The translations under genes and the position numbers were made by a program. Positions 21,390 through 31,778 of a stretch of 64,000 bases of DNA are shown one piece after another. The stretch is from contig NZ_KB467824.1 of assembly GCF_000344615.1 (NCBI RefSeq), positions 5,034,523 through 5,098,522 of the forward strand. The letters run 5' to 3'. This DNA comes from Janthinobacterium sp. CG3. Its GTDB lineage: Bacteria; Pseudomonadota; Gammaproteobacteria; Burkholderiales; Burkholderiaceae_D. The notes below the pieces were generated by a model. The model ran no database searches and was not told where the DNA came from. It was given only the letters and a program-made list of their open reading frames with translations. Positions within the stretch are counted from its first letter, which is position 1. Each line of letters starts with the position of its first letter.

Positions 21390-23234
21390 TCAGGCGCTAT
21401 GGGAGTCCAGTTCGCTCTGCTCGTGCAGATACGGGTAGACGGGGTCGTCCTTGATCGGCACCGACACCAGCACCGTCATGCCGGCGCCTTGGCCGCTCTT
21501 GATGGAAAACTTTCCGCCTAGTATCTTTATGCGCTCTTCGATGCCCACCAGGCCAAAGGAGCCGGCCTTGTTGCGCCCCTCGTTGAGCACGCCCACGCCG
21601 TTGTCCTTCACCGTCATCGACAGGATGTCGCCCTCCTTTTTCAGTTCCACCTGGACCAGGCTGGCCTTGGCGTGTTGGGAGATGTTGCTGAGCGACTCTT
21701 GCAGGATGCGGAAAAAGGCCGTCGCGCAATGGTCGCTGAGGCAGATGTCGGTCTGGTTCTCGCTCAGTTCGCAGTAGATGCCGGTGCGGCGGCGGAACTC
21801 GGCGATCTGCCATTCGACGGCCGCGTTCAAGCCCAGGTCGAGCACGGTCGGGCGCAAATCGTTGATGATGTGGCGCACGCTCTTGATGGTGGCGTCGATC
21901 TGGCCCAGCGTGGAGCGGGCGCGCGCGTGCAGACGCGGGTGGCGCCGTTCGGTGCGCGAGGCCAGCATGTCGGCGTCGATGCGCAGCACCAGCAGGTTCT
22001 GGCCGAGGTCGTCGTGGATCTCGCGGGCAATGCGCTTGCGTTCCTCTTCCTTGATGTGGTCGGCGTGCGCGGCCAACCGGCGCAGCTTCTGGTGCGACAC
22101 CTGCAGCTTGGCCTGGCTGTCGCGCAATTCCTGGGTCATCGCCTTGGCCATCTGGATGGCGCGCATGCGCGACGTGGTCAAGGTGTGGAACAGCGCATAG
22201 ATCAACATGGTGCCGACGAAGCCGGCCAACATCGCCAGCCACGGGAAGTACACGTCGAAGCCGGTGTACAGCTCGGCCTTGCTGACGCTGAAGCGGGCTT
22301 GCCACAAACGCCCGTTGTAGTTAATCGGAACGATGGTGGAAAACACTTGGTGTGCCGCGGTCTCGTGCCACGGCGCCGCCTGGCTGTCGAAGGCCAGGGC
22401 GCCGTCGCCGCTCCGGCGCGGTTGGCTGATGGTGCCGCCATCGTACAGCTCGACGCGCACATTGCGCGCCGGCATTTCGTCGAGCACGCCGCGCACCAGC
22501 GACTGCAGGTTGAAACCGACGCCGATCGAGCCTATATAGGCGGCGCGCCGTTCCGCCACGTTGCTCACGGACATACCGGCGCGGTAGATCGGCAGGCGCA
22601 TGGCCAGCGCCGTCATGCCGGGCTTGCTCGGCATCTGGATCGTTTGTCCGGAATTGGTGACCGTGCCTTTGTCGCGGGAGTCGTCCAGCACCTTGTTGCG
22701 GAAGGGTTCGGCGGCGATGTCGACGCCGAACTTGTCGGGCGCGTTGGCGATCGGTTCCATATAGGTGAGCACCGAATAACTGGCGCGCCGCCCGGGCGGG
22801 GTGAGCGCGAAGGGCGGATAGCCGTCGCCGGCCGACTCTTCCCCGCGTACCTTAAGCTCGAAGGCGGCGCGCGCCTCGTCGGTGATGAACCTGGCGAAAT
22901 TGACCGTTTCGATGGCCGGGAAATGCTCCGCCAGCGACAGGCCGGCCACATAGTGGCGGAACTGGGCGCGGGTGATCGACTCCGACACCTGGAACAGGCT
23001 GGCGGTGCCGCGCAGCAAGTCCGCGTACGATTTAATGCGCGCGCCGATACTGTGCTGGGCGGTGTGGGCCAGGTGCTTGAAACGTTGGTTCGAATCGGCC
23101 TCGATCGAGCGCGACGTCGCCAGGTAGAACAGCAGGCCGACGCCGGCCGACAGCAGCACGCCAACCCACCAGAACGGTTTTTTCGGGACAAACAGGTTTT
23201 TCTTGCCTAACATGGAAAGCATCGTTAACCGCAT
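21390..23234 (-). CDS. CHASE-domain sensor histidine kinase (HisKA_3/NarL-type partner)
   Basis: A 614-residue inner-membrane sensor kinase. TM1 is at about 22-40. A periplasmic CHASE-type ligand domain spans 60-320 (HYVAGLSLAEHFPAIETVNFA..., YSVLTYMEPIANAPDKFGVDIAAEP). TM2 is at 332-350. A HisKA_3 dimerisation domain follows with phospho-acceptor His407 in REIHDDLGQNLLVL, then a HATPase domain with the N-box ESLSN (513-517), DNGVGV (544-549) and GLVGIEER (561-568). Such kinases usually signal to LuxR/NarL-type regulators, but none is encoded on either side, so it is an orphan here. Starts at 23234, 23222 or 23213 are all possible; none has a good ribosome site. Confidence 0.86.
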   Translation of the reverse strand: MRLTMLSMLGKKNLFVPKKPFWWVGVLLSAGVGLLFYLATSRSIEADSNQRFKHLAHTAQHSIGARIKSYADLLRGTASLFQVSESITRAQFRHYVAGLSLAEHFPAIETVNFARFITDEARAAFELKVRGEESAGDGYPPFALTPPGRRASYSVLTYMEPIANAPDKFGVDIAAEPFRNKVLDDSRDKGTVTNSGQTIQMPSKPGMTALAMRLPIYRAGMSVSNVAERRAAYIGSIGVGFNLQSLVRGVLDEMPARNVRVELYDGGTISQPRRSGDGALAFDSQAAPWHETAAHQVFSTIVPINYNGRLWQARFSVSKAELYTGFDVYFPWLAMLAGFVGTMLIYALFHTLTTSRMRAIQMAKAMTQELRDSQAKLQVSHQKLRRLAAHADHIKEEERKRIAREIHDDLGQNLLVLRIDADMLASRTERRHPRLHARARSTLGQIDATIKSVRHIINDLRPTVLDLGLNAAVEWQIAEFRRRTGIYCELSENQTDICLSDHCATAFFRILQESLSNISQHAKASLVQVELKKEGDILSMTVKDNGVGVLNEGRNKAGSFGLVGIEERIKILGGKFSIKSGQGAGMTVLVSVPIKDDPVYPYLHEQSELDSHSA

Positions 23235-23397
23235 CAGGAGGTCGTGGGTCCAGGGTCCGCCGCGCCTTGCCGCACCCTCTGGCCGGAAAACTTTGCATTG
23301 TTGAAACTTGGTCAACAAGTTACTAATATACAAATCAAGCCCTCCCGCGTCAATAAACTTCTGTTGGTTGAACGGCCCCCGCCTGGGCGGCGGGCGC

Positions 23398-23421
23398 AAA
23401 AAAAACCCGCCGCGGCGGGTT
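23398..23421 (-). terminator. glnS rho-independent terminator
   Basis: On the minus strand AACCCGCCGCGGCGGGTT forms an 8-9 bp stem followed by TTTTTT, 26 bases beyond the glnS stop. Confidence 0.75.
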
Positions 23422-23446
23422 GTTCGCTGGCCCGGCCGGTTCCCGC

Positions 23447-25219
<1,773 letters not shown>

Positions 25220-25391
25220 GTGCTTTTCAGTTCAATGCAGTGAAAGTGTCGGGTTGCCGGCATTTTACCGTACGCGCCGGCGTTTGCCGCCGATGTTGCG
25301 GCGCGCATTTCACGCGCGGGCCGGACGCCGGCCCTTTTCTATAGGATAATTCGTCTTTAATTGTTTGCGGCACGCGTCCCGGAGTCTTCAT

Positions 25392-25685
25392 ATGGTGGAA
25401 AATGTATACAACGTCCTCGGCGTCGCCCCGAATGCCAGCGACGAGGAGGTCAAGAAGGTCTACCGCTCGCTGGCGATGCGCTTCCACCCCGACCGCAACC
25501 AGGCGCCGGGCGCGGAGGCGCGTTTCAAGAGCATCACCAAGGCCTATGAAATCCTGGCCGACCCGGTCAAGCGCGCTGAATACGACCAGAGCGTCAACCA
25601 CCGCATCATCATCGATCCGGAGGCCGAGGCCTACGCGCTGTGGCGTTCCGTGTTCAGTCTGCACGGCACCGTCCTGCCGGCCTGA
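25392..25685 (+). CDS. J-domain protein (DnaJ-like co-chaperone), 97 aa
   Basis: A short protein that is essentially one J domain: [31 protein letters not shown] with the HPD motif, then [25 protein letters not shown] domains stimulate the ATPase of an Hsp70 partner. There is no Gly/Phe linker, zinc centre or substrate-binding part, so it would recruit DnaK to something bound by the 24 C-terminal residues or by a partner. CGGAG lies upstream of the ATG at 25392. It is the first of four genes reading rightward; the other three are unrecognised. Confidence 0.85.
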   Translation: MVENVYNVLGVAPNASDEEVKKVYRSLAMRFHPDRNQAPGAEARFKSITKAYEILADPVKRAEYDQSVNHRIIIDPEAEAYALWRSVFSLHGTVLPA

Positions 25686-25752
25686 GCCGGGTTTACGCAT
25701 CATCTAGAGCGGCGCCGCATACGGCGCCGTGGAATACATTGGAAAGAAGAAA

Positions 25753-26265
25753 ATGATAAGAGTACACCCCGAATTTGCCTATCAGTCGCGCGAGTTGGGC
25801 GGCCAAATCGAAGGCATTCTGGGCGATCCGCCGAACCGCAAGAACTACCAGAGCGTGGTCAGCGCGCTGGTCGGCGAATACGCCAGCGGCGGCGGCATCG
25901 AAGATTTGAACATGCTCAGCTTTGCGCTGGTCGACCATATCGTCTTCAACAACCCGAAGGGCTTGCTGGCCGCCAGCGAGGACTACGACATGGGCGAGCC
26001 CGGCCCGGTGTTCGCGATGGCGTCCTGCGCCGGCGCCGAGGCGGCCAAGATGTACGCGGCCATCGCCGACAGCTTCCCGGAGCTGGCGCGCCAGGCCATT
26101 ATCACCGCCTTCCTGTACAAGAACCCGCGCCTGTGGGACGACGAGGACCAGTCGCTTGAGCAACTCGGCGTCAACGACGACGGCGACGACCGGCACGACG
26201 ACGACGACGTCACCGACGAGTTCGCGCAGATGTTCGACCAGGACGGAGACGACAATGGCCGCTAA
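25753..26265 (+). CDS. unrecognised acidic protein of the J-domain operon, 170 aa
   Basis: I do not recognise this 170-residue protein. It is soluble and mostly helix-prone, with a Gly-rich hinge (YASGGGIEDLNML), a central segment rich in small residues (MASCAGAEAAKMYAAIADSFPELARQAIITAFLY) and a very acidic tail (DDGDDRHDDDDVTDEFAQMFDQDGDD). The tail could bind cations or a basic partner. GGAAAGAAG precedes the ATG at 25753. Its last 11 bases overlap the next gene, so the two are translationally coupled. It lies 67 bases after the J-domain gene. Confidence 0.68.
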   Translation: MIRVHPEFAYQSRELGGQIEGILGDPPNRKNYQSVVSALVGEYASGGGIEDLNMLSFALVDHIVFNNPKGLLAASEDYDMGEPGPVFAMASCAGAEAAKMYAAIADSFPELARQAIITAFLYKNPRLWDDEDQSLEQLGVNDDGDDRHDDDDVTDEFAQMFDQDGDDNGR

Positions 26266-27037
26266 CAGCAACCTGCCGGCGCTGAGCAAGCAAGTCACCG
26301 AGCTGGTGCTGGCCGGCTCGCTGGGCCACGCCGAGCAAGCCTTTTCCGACGCCGCCGAGCAGTACGGTGACCTGGTCGTGGCCGAGGTGCTCGGCAGCAT
26401 CCCGCCGCAGGTGACGGCGCTGCACCTGGCCGGCTTCGACGGCGGCAAGATGTCGCTGGCGACGCTGCTGGTGCCGCCCAAGGCCTGGGCCGACAGCCTG
26501 GCCTTCATCGCCGCCACCTGGAGCGACGACCAGATCGAGGACGACCCGGAGCGCATCGCCGAGGCGCTGTTCGCGCACATCCACGGCATCGTCTTCTCGT
26601 CCGAGGACGCCGAGCGCCGCCGCGCGCTGCTGTTCGAAGCCTCGGCCACCGACTGGGGCTCGACCGCGTTCGCCATCCTGTTCTCGATGGCGCCGAAGGA
26701 AATCCTGGAAGTGGCCGGCGAGATCCTGGTCAAGGGCCCGTACATCACCGGCCAGACCTCGTCCGACAACGACGTCGTGCCGCTGGCGATCGAACTGGCG
26801 CAGGCCAACGAGGACGGCTGGGACCGCGCGCTGTTCGAGCTGTTCCCCGACTTCCGCCACAGCGGCGACCTGGTCGACGCCGAATTTTCCGACGACCCGG
26901 ACGAGGAGGAGCCGGCCTTCCTGCAGCGCAGCACCAAGGAGTTGCTGTACCGCTTGCGCAAGCAAGTGCCGAGCACGCGCAGCAGCGTGGCCAAGCCTGG
27001 CGCGCGCCGCAGCCTGGGCACCGGCATCTTTTCTTGA
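26255..27037 (+). CDS. unrecognised protein of the J-domain operon, 260 aa
   Basis: An unrecognised soluble protein of 260 residues. It is predicted helical, with an acidic centre (SDDQIEDDPERIAEALFAHIHGIVFSSEDAERRRALLFEAS) and an acidic patch followed by a basic C-terminus (KELLYRLRKQVPSTRSSVAKPGARR). There is no signal peptide, transmembrane segment or known catalytic motif. Its ATG lies inside the end of the preceding gene (11-base overlap) with GGAG upstream. The repeated helical hairpins (GHAEQAFSDAAEQYGD, ...GGKMSLATLL) might be a TPR- or HEAT-like scaffold; that is a guess. Confidence 0.68.
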   Translation: MAANSNLPALSKQVTELVLAGSLGHAEQAFSDAAEQYGDLVVAEVLGSIPPQVTALHLAGFDGGKMSLATLLVPPKAWADSLAFIAATWSDDQIEDDPERIAEALFAHIHGIVFSSEDAERRRALLFEASATDWGSTAFAILFSMAPKEILEVAGEILVKGPYITGQTSSDNDVVPLAIELAQANEDGWDRALFELFPDFRHSGDLVDAEFSDDPDEEEPAFLQRSTKELLYRLRKQVPSTRSSVAKPGARRSLGTGIFS

Positions 27038-27065
27038 TGCCGCAATCGTCAGTGGAACCTACATA

Positions 27066-27938
27066 ATGCTGCCTGCAATCGTAGTAGAAAACCTGCCGCG
27101 CCTGGTGCGCGCCATTAAATTGCTGGCGACCGATGCGCGCATCGACGCCGCCGCCAACCTGGCCGACGAACTCACCGGCATCACCGCCATGGTGGCCGAG
27201 AAGTTCACCAACGAGCGCACCGCCGAGGGCATCCAGAAGGCGCTGTACCTGACGGTGGGCGGCGTCTCGCTGGGGCTGGAGCACGCGCTGATGCACGAGG
27301 GCGACGAGGCGGCGCTCGACTTCCTGGTCGAGCACGGCGCCGAGCACGCCTTCCAGGTCGGCTTCCGCCTGGTGCGCGAGCTGTCGCAACTGCCCGAGGA
27401 CGCGCTGGTCGGCGAGTACGACGTCGACCCGGTGTATGTGCAGCGGCGCCTGCGCGACCTGTTCGTCGACCTGTGCGGCGCCGACCCGAACAAGAACTGG
27501 AACGGCCCGGAGAAATACGCGCTCCAGCTCAAGCAGCGCAAGGAAGTGCAGGCGATCGTGCGCCTGGCCAACTGGCTGCGCCGCCACAACAGCCGCGGCC
27601 CGGTCAACGACAGCGACCTCAACGCGGAGGGCGTGATTGCGCTGGCGGTCATCTTCGCCATCGAGGGCGGCGGCGGCATCGTCGCGCGCACCGGCCAGAA
27701 GCAATTCGAACGGCTGGTGCGGGCGGTGCGCAAGAACAAGCCCGACTTCGAGGCGGGCTGGACGGAGCTGCTGGCCAAGGTGCCGGTGCAGCACCACGAG
27801 GTGCTGCTCGAGCGCATCGAGGCCTATCGCACGCACTGCACCGTGATCCAGCAAATCCTGACGCGCACCAGCATGAAAAAGCTGTTTGAACAGCTGGAAA
27901 ACTACGCCGGCTCGGAACTCGACGCCGACTACGACTAG
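27066..27938 (+). CDS. unrecognised protein of the J-domain operon, 290 aa
   Basis: An unrecognised soluble protein of 290 residues with helix-rich character. It opens LPAIVVENLPRLVRAIKLLATDARIDAAANLADELTGITAMV and contains a conserved-looking core (YVQRRLRDLFVDLCGADPNKNWNGPEKYALQLKQRKEVQAIVRLANWLRRHN). A Gly-rich loop, AIEGGGGIVARTGQKQF, near residue 200 is the only striking local motif; it is not a Walker A. It is the last gene of the set, 28 bases after the previous stop, and ends in an acidic DADYD. No neighbour gives a pathway. Confidence 0.68.
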   Translation: MLPAIVVENLPRLVRAIKLLATDARIDAAANLADELTGITAMVAEKFTNERTAEGIQKALYLTVGGVSLGLEHALMHEGDEAALDFLVEHGAEHAFQVGFRLVRELSQLPEDALVGEYDVDPVYVQRRLRDLFVDLCGADPNKNWNGPEKYALQLKQRKEVQAIVRLANWLRRHNSRGPVNDSDLNAEGVIALAVIFAIEGGGGIVARTGQKQFERLVRAVRKNKPDFEAGWTELLAKVPVQHHEVLLERIEAYRTHCTVIQQILTRTSMKKLFEQLENYAGSELDADYD

Positions 27939-27990
27939 GCGCCCTGGGCGCCGCCGTCGTACGATTAAACCGGAGGCGCACATCCCGGGC

Positions 27991-28012
27991 CAGACCGTGA
28001 GGGTCTGACCCG
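27991..28012. repeat. CAGACC-GTGAG-GGTCTG hairpin with GTCTGACCC
   Basis: A perfect 6-bp stem with a five-base loop, 53 bases after the J-domain operon, continuing into GACCCGGGGCCGGCCCCGG. It may serve as a terminator (no T-run) and shares the GTCTGACCC core with 345-357 and 31648-31657. Confidence 0.4.
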
Positions 28013-28078
28013 GGGCCGGCCCCGGCACGTTGGCGTTGCTTTTTCCCGCTCCAGCGGCCTTCCTCGATCCCCCCTACA

Positions 28079-28975
28079 CTACGCCGCGCCGGCCGCCTCG
28101 CCCGCCAACGCCACAAACGCGTCGATCAGCGGCGTGCTCGGCCCCCGGCGCCGCGCCAGCAGCAGGCTGGTGGTCGCGGCCGGGTCGGCAATCGGCCGGT
28201 AACACACGCCGTCCATCCTGATCCGGTCGAACGAGGCCGGCAGCACCGAGATGCCGCAGCCGGCCGCCACCAGGCCGATGATGGTGGACGCCTCGCCGGC
28301 CTCCTGGGCGATGTGCGGCACGAAACCGGCGGCCCGGCACAAACGGAAGATTTGCGGATAAATGCCGGTGCCGGCGTCCTTCGGATACATCACGAACGCC
28401 TGCCCGGCCAAATCCTTGATGGCGATCTCGGCCTGGCCGGCCAGCGCATGCCCGCTCGGCAGCACCAGCAGCAGCGGGTCCTGGCGCAACACGCTCAGCG
28501 TCACGCCGTCGGGAATCGCCGCCTCCGGCGGGCGCACGAAGCCCAGGTCCAGCGTGCGCTGGCCGATCGCCTCGATCTGCGGCAGCGTCGCCATTTCATG
28601 CAGCGTCAGGCGCACCAGCGGGAAGCGCTGGCGGTAGCCGTTGATGACGCTGGCAAACAGCGGCGTGAACGGCGTCGAGAAGGTAAAGCCGATGCGCAGC
28701 TCGCCGGCCTCGCCGCGCTGGGCCCGGCGCGCCGTCACGGCGGCCTCGTCGGCCAGCGCCAGGATGCGCCTGGCGTCGACGAGGAACAGGCGGCCGGCCT
28801 CGGTCAGGCGCACCCAGCGCTTGCTGCGCTCGAACAACTGCGCGCCCAGCTCCGCCTCCAGCGCCTGGATTTGTTGGCTCAGCGGCGGCTGGCCGATGTG
28901 CAGGCGTTCGGCGGCGCGCGTGAAATGCAACTCCTCGGCGACGGCGACGAAGTAGCGCAGGTGGCGTAGTTCCAT
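28079..28975 (-). CDS. LysR-family transcriptional regulator
   Basis: A 298-residue LysR regulator. The N-terminal winged helix-turn-helix is clear: MELRHLRYFVAVAEELHFTRAAERLHIGQPPLSQQIQALEAELG. The co-inducer-binding domain spans about 90-290, starting GELRIGFTFSTPF. It lies divergently from an MFS transporter, with 68 bases between the two start codons, the classic arrangement in which the regulator controls the transporter and itself. The BenM/CatM-like sequence (aromatic-acid type) is suggested by the first 60 residues but is not decisive. The effector is unknown. Confidence 0.9.
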   Translation of the reverse strand: MELRHLRYFVAVAEELHFTRAAERLHIGQPPLSQQIQALEAELGAQLFERSKRWVRLTEAGRLFLVDARRILALADEAAVTARRAQRGEAGELRIGFTFSTPFTPLFASVINGYRQRFPLVRLTLHEMATLPQIEAIGQRTLDLGFVRPPEAAIPDGVTLSVLRQDPLLLVLPSGHALAGQAEIAIKDLAGQAFVMYPKDAGTGIYPQIFRLCRAAGFVPHIAQEAGEASTIIGLVAAGCGISVLPASFDRIRMDGVCYRPIADPAATTSLLLARRRGPSTPLIDAFVALAGEAAGAA

Positions 28976-29043
28976 TTTTGTTATCTGTTTAAAGTATGAT
29001 TAATGACTCGAATATATATTGGACGATATTAATACGCAATCCT
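28976..29043. promoter_or_regulatory. divergent LysR/MFS operator-promoter region
   Basis: A 68-base A/T-rich spacer containing GAATATATATTGG and GATATTAATA. It is long enough for one LysR footprint and overlapping divergent promoters. The exact T-N11-A site cannot be picked with confidence. Confidence 0.45.
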
Positions 29044-30327
29044 ATGATGGACTTCTCGCCGCCCTCCCAGTCCGCCACCATGCCCGCTCCCGCCCTCCAT
29101 CTCGTTGCCGCGCCCTCCGCGCAGCCGGCCATCGCCGCCGGCACGCCGGCGTTCAAACGCAGCAACCGCGCGCTGTTTTTCGGCGGTTTTTCCACCTTCG
29201 CCCTGTTGTACTGCGTGCAGCCGCTGATGCCGCTGCTGTCGCACGAGTTCGCGCTGACGCCGGCGCAAAGCAGCTGGTCGCTGTCGATATCGACGGCCGC
29301 GCTGGCCGTCTCGCTGTTGCTGACGAGCGCCATGTCCGACCGGCTCGGGCGCAAGCCGCTGATGGTGGCGGCGCTGGCCGTGGCGGCACTGATGACTTTG
29401 CTGTGCGCCTTCGCCCGCAGTTATCCGCAGTTGCTGCTGATGCGCGCCGCGCTCGGCGTCGCCCTGGGCGGCATGCCGGCCATCGCCATGGCCTACCTGG
29501 CCGAAGAGATCGAAGCGCCGTCGCTGGGCTTGTCGATGGGCTTGTACATCGCCGGCAGCGCCTTCGGCGGCATGGCCGGCAGGGTGGTGGTGGCGGTGCT
29601 CAGCGACTTTTACTCGTGGCGGGCGGCGCTGGCGGCGATGGGCGTGATGGGCTTGCTGGCGGCGGCCGAGTTCTGGCGCAGCCTGCCGCGCTCGCGCAAT
29701 TTCGTCGCCAACCGCGACGGCTGGGCGGCGCTGCCGGCGGGCCTGCGCCGGCACCTGTCCGACCCCGGCCTGCCGTGGCTGTTCCTGCTGGCGTTCCTGC
29801 TGATGGGTTGTTTCGTCAGCATGTACAACTACATCGCCTACCGGCTGCTGGCGGCGCCGTTCGCGCTGGGCCAGAGCACCGTCGGGGCGATCGCCTTCCT
29901 GTACCTGATCGGCATCTTCAGTTCGGTCTGGGCCGGCCGCCTGGCCGACCGGCTCGGGCGCCGCGGCGTGTTGTGGATCATGCTGTCGACGATGCTGGCC
30001 GGCTTGCTGCTGACGTTGTCGAACGCGCTGGCGCCGATCCTGGCCGGCCTGGCGCTGTTCACCTTTGGCTTTTTCGCCGCGCATTCGATCGCCAGCAGCT
30101 GGGTGGGACGGCGGGCGCGCGCGCCGCAGGCGCTGGCGTCGGCGCTGTACCTGTTCTTCTACTACCTCGGTTCCAGCCTGGTGGGTTCGCTGTCGGGCCT
30201 GGTGTGGGCCGGCGCCGGCTGGTCCGGCGTGGTGACGCTGCTCAGCGTCGGCCTCGGGCTGGCCCTGCTAGTCGCGCTGCGCTTGCGTCACCTGGCGCCG
30301 CTGGGGCCGCGCCTGGCCGCGTCCTGA
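29044..30327 (+). CDS. MFS transporter (YnfM-like)
   Basis: A 427-residue twelve-TM major facilitator. The first TM begins about residue 40 (RALFFGGFSTFALLYCVQPLMPLLSHEF), which with TPAQSSWSLSISTAALAVSLLLTSAMSDRLGRKPLM matches the YnfM/YybO-like inner-membrane exporter group. The loop motif DRLGRKPLM is the MFS signature. The start is one of the two adjacent ATGs at 29044 and 29047; a further in-frame ATG at 28996 would place the start in the operator region. It is probably controlled by the divergent LysR gene. The substrate is unknown. Confidence 0.86.
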   Translation: MMDFSPPSQSATMPAPALHLVAAPSAQPAIAAGTPAFKRSNRALFFGGFSTFALLYCVQPLMPLLSHEFALTPAQSSWSLSISTAALAVSLLLTSAMSDRLGRKPLMVAALAVAALMTLLCAFARSYPQLLLMRAALGVALGGMPAIAMAYLAEEIEAPSLGLSMGLYIAGSAFGGMAGRVVVAVLSDFYSWRAALAAMGVMGLLAAAEFWRSLPRSRNFVANRDGWAALPAGLRRHLSDPGLPWLFLLAFLLMGCFVSMYNYIAYRLLAAPFALGQSTVGAIAFLYLIGIFSSVWAGRLADRLGRRGVLWIMLSTMLAGLLLTLSNALAPILAGLALFTFGFFAAHSIASSWVGRRARAPQALASALYLFFYYLGSSLVGSLSGLVWAGAGWSGVVTLLSVGLGLALLVALRLRHLAPLGPRLAAS

Positions 30328-30340
30328 CCCGGCCGCCGGC

Positions 30341-31000
30341 CTAGTTCGGGCAGGTCAGCAGATAGATGCGCTCGCCGTCGGGCTTGATTTGAATGCAGTA
30401 GCTCAGGACGGCGGTAGTGACTTTATAGATGCGCGAGCCGCTGCTCCCCGGCATCGTCAATTCCTCCGTTCTTGCCGCTTCGTAAAACTTGGGCCGTACC
30501 GCCGCGTGGGCCGCCGCGAACCCTTTTTCCAGCCTGGCCTGCGGCGTGTCCAGCGGCGCCTGTTCGCCGCGCTGCGGGTGCTCCTTGCGCAATTGTTTGT
30601 CGATTTTGCCGATGTCGCGTTTGGCTATGCGCATGATCTCGTCGACGCTGAGCGGCGCCGCGGCGGGGTCGGCCGCGGCCGCCGGCGGCGCGACGGTAAC
30701 CGGGTCCGGCGTGATAGTCGCCGCTTCCGTCGGCGCCCGCGGCGCGCCCCGGCGTGGCGCCGGCGTTCGCGCGGCGGCGGGCAGGCGCCGCGGTACCGGC
30801 GGCAGCGGCGCGGCGCTGGTGCCGCTCGGGCGCGTTGCCGGCAAAGGCAGGATGAACCACTGGATCGGCGCCCGCTCGGGCTGTGCCGACTCCGCCGGGA
30901 GCGGATGGTGGCTTTGCAAAAACGCGTACAGCAAGGCCAAATGCACCGCCCCCGTCAGTAGGACGGCCCCCATGCGCTGCGTGTTCAATGTGTTTGTCAT
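30341..31000 (-). CDS. Pro-rich single-pass membrane protein, 219 aa
   Basis: A hypothetical envelope protein. One N-terminal transmembrane segment (MGAVLLTGAVHLALLYAFL, residues 10-28) is followed by a Pro/Ala/Arg linker of about 75 residues. Next is a helical part (SVDEIMRIAKRDIGKIDKQLRKEHP) and a C-terminal segment with two Cys (LSYCIQIKPDGERIYLLTCPN). The layout is TonB-like, with an inner-membrane anchor and a stiff periplasmic spacer, but the TonB C-terminal fold is not recognisable and no exbB/exbD is near. The last 14 bases before its stop face the convergent MFS gene. The function is not assigned. Confidence 0.66.
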   Translation of the reverse strand: MTNTLNTQRMGAVLLTGAVHLALLYAFLQSHHPLPAESAQPERAPIQWFILPLPATRPSGTSAAPLPPVPRRLPAAARTPAPRRGAPRAPTEAATITPDPVTVAPPAAAADPAAAPLSVDEIMRIAKRDIGKIDKQLRKEHPQRGEQAPLDTPQARLEKGFAAAHAAVRPKFYEAARTEELTMPGSSGSRIYKVTTAVLSYCIQIKPDGERIYLLTCPN

Positions 31001-31245
31001 CGTGGAATGTCGAGTGGCGAAGCGCGTCAGCGATGGCGCAATGTATATGACTAATTTAACAATTGTGCAATCGGTAACAGATTCTTACAAGGCGGGCGCA
31101 CCTTCGTTTCTGGACGTATAGATTATTTGCGCCGGCGCAAAAAGTCTGGCTGACGGGCTGGCCGGGATTGCAACTTTGGCCGCATCCGCCGATCCAACCA
31201 AGACCGGCGCACTTTCCGCACCGGGATTTTTTTTGGAGGCTAATC

Positions 31246-31572
31246 ATGCTACAAGCGAACGAAATCCAACAACGCTTTACTACGATTCAGCAAGCCATCG
31301 GACAGGCTTCCCAGGCTTGCTCCGTCGAACGCGACCTGCCCAGCGAATTGAGGGATTGCATCGAGCGCCTGGACCGGCAATCGGACCTGGCCAAGGAAGC
31401 CATCGAATCGCGCGACGAAATGCGCATCCGCAAAGTGGTCGAAGACTTGGAACAACTGGGCGACCGCGCCAAGCAGGTGTGCGGCAGCGGCGCCAACCTG
31501 ACGCCGCAGATGAAAAACGCCGTGCTGCGGGTGCACGACGAGCTGTCCAACCTGAAGCACCAATTGCATTAA
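31246..31572 (+). CDS. small coiled-coil-like hypothetical protein, 108 aa
   Basis: An unrecognised 108-residue soluble protein. It is almost entirely helical with heptad-like spacing of hydrophobics (IQQRFTTIQQAIGQASQA, LRDCIERLDRQSDLAKEAIESRDE, IRKVVEDLEQLGDRAKQVC, MKNAVLRVHDELSNLKHQLH). Three Cys are present, at about 23, 41 and 80. TTGGAGG at 31234-31240 precedes the ATG and gives strong support for the start. It is monocistronic. Similar small helical proteins in betaproteobacteria are of unknown role. Confidence 0.68.
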   Translation: MLQANEIQQRFTTIQQAIGQASQACSVERDLPSELRDCIERLDRQSDLAKEAIESRDEMRIRKVVEDLEQLGDRAKQVCGSGANLTPQMKNAVLRVHDELSNLKHQLH

Positions 31573-31778
31573 AAGCGCCGCGCACGTAAAACGCCCGCCA
31601 ACGGCCTCAAGGAGCGGGGTGGGTGGCTAGGTGACACGGCATCCCCGTCTGACCCCAGCCCTTTGTCGGTGGTTTGAATGTTGTTAACGCCGGGCTGACG
31701 CGTACGCCAGTCGGGTTACGCCCTTGCGGGCTAACCCGACTTACGGGCGACGATTGGCTTCCGCGGCGGCACGACGGA
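31573..31778. other. intergenic repeat-bearing region
   Basis: A 206-base gap between convergent genes containing a CCCCGTCTGACCCC string (31644-31657) and the REP-like palindrome at 31710-31740. There is no gene. The repeat may act as the shared 3' end. Confidence 0.5.
31710..31740. repeat. REP-like palindrome (copy 1)
   Basis: GTCGGGTTACGCCC-TTGCGGG-CTAACCCGAC: an 8-bp perfect outer stem GTCGGGTT/AACCCGAC. A second copy with the same GTCGGGTTACGCCC core is at 41087-41116 in the opposite orientation. Both are intergenic and next to gene ends. Confidence 0.7.
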
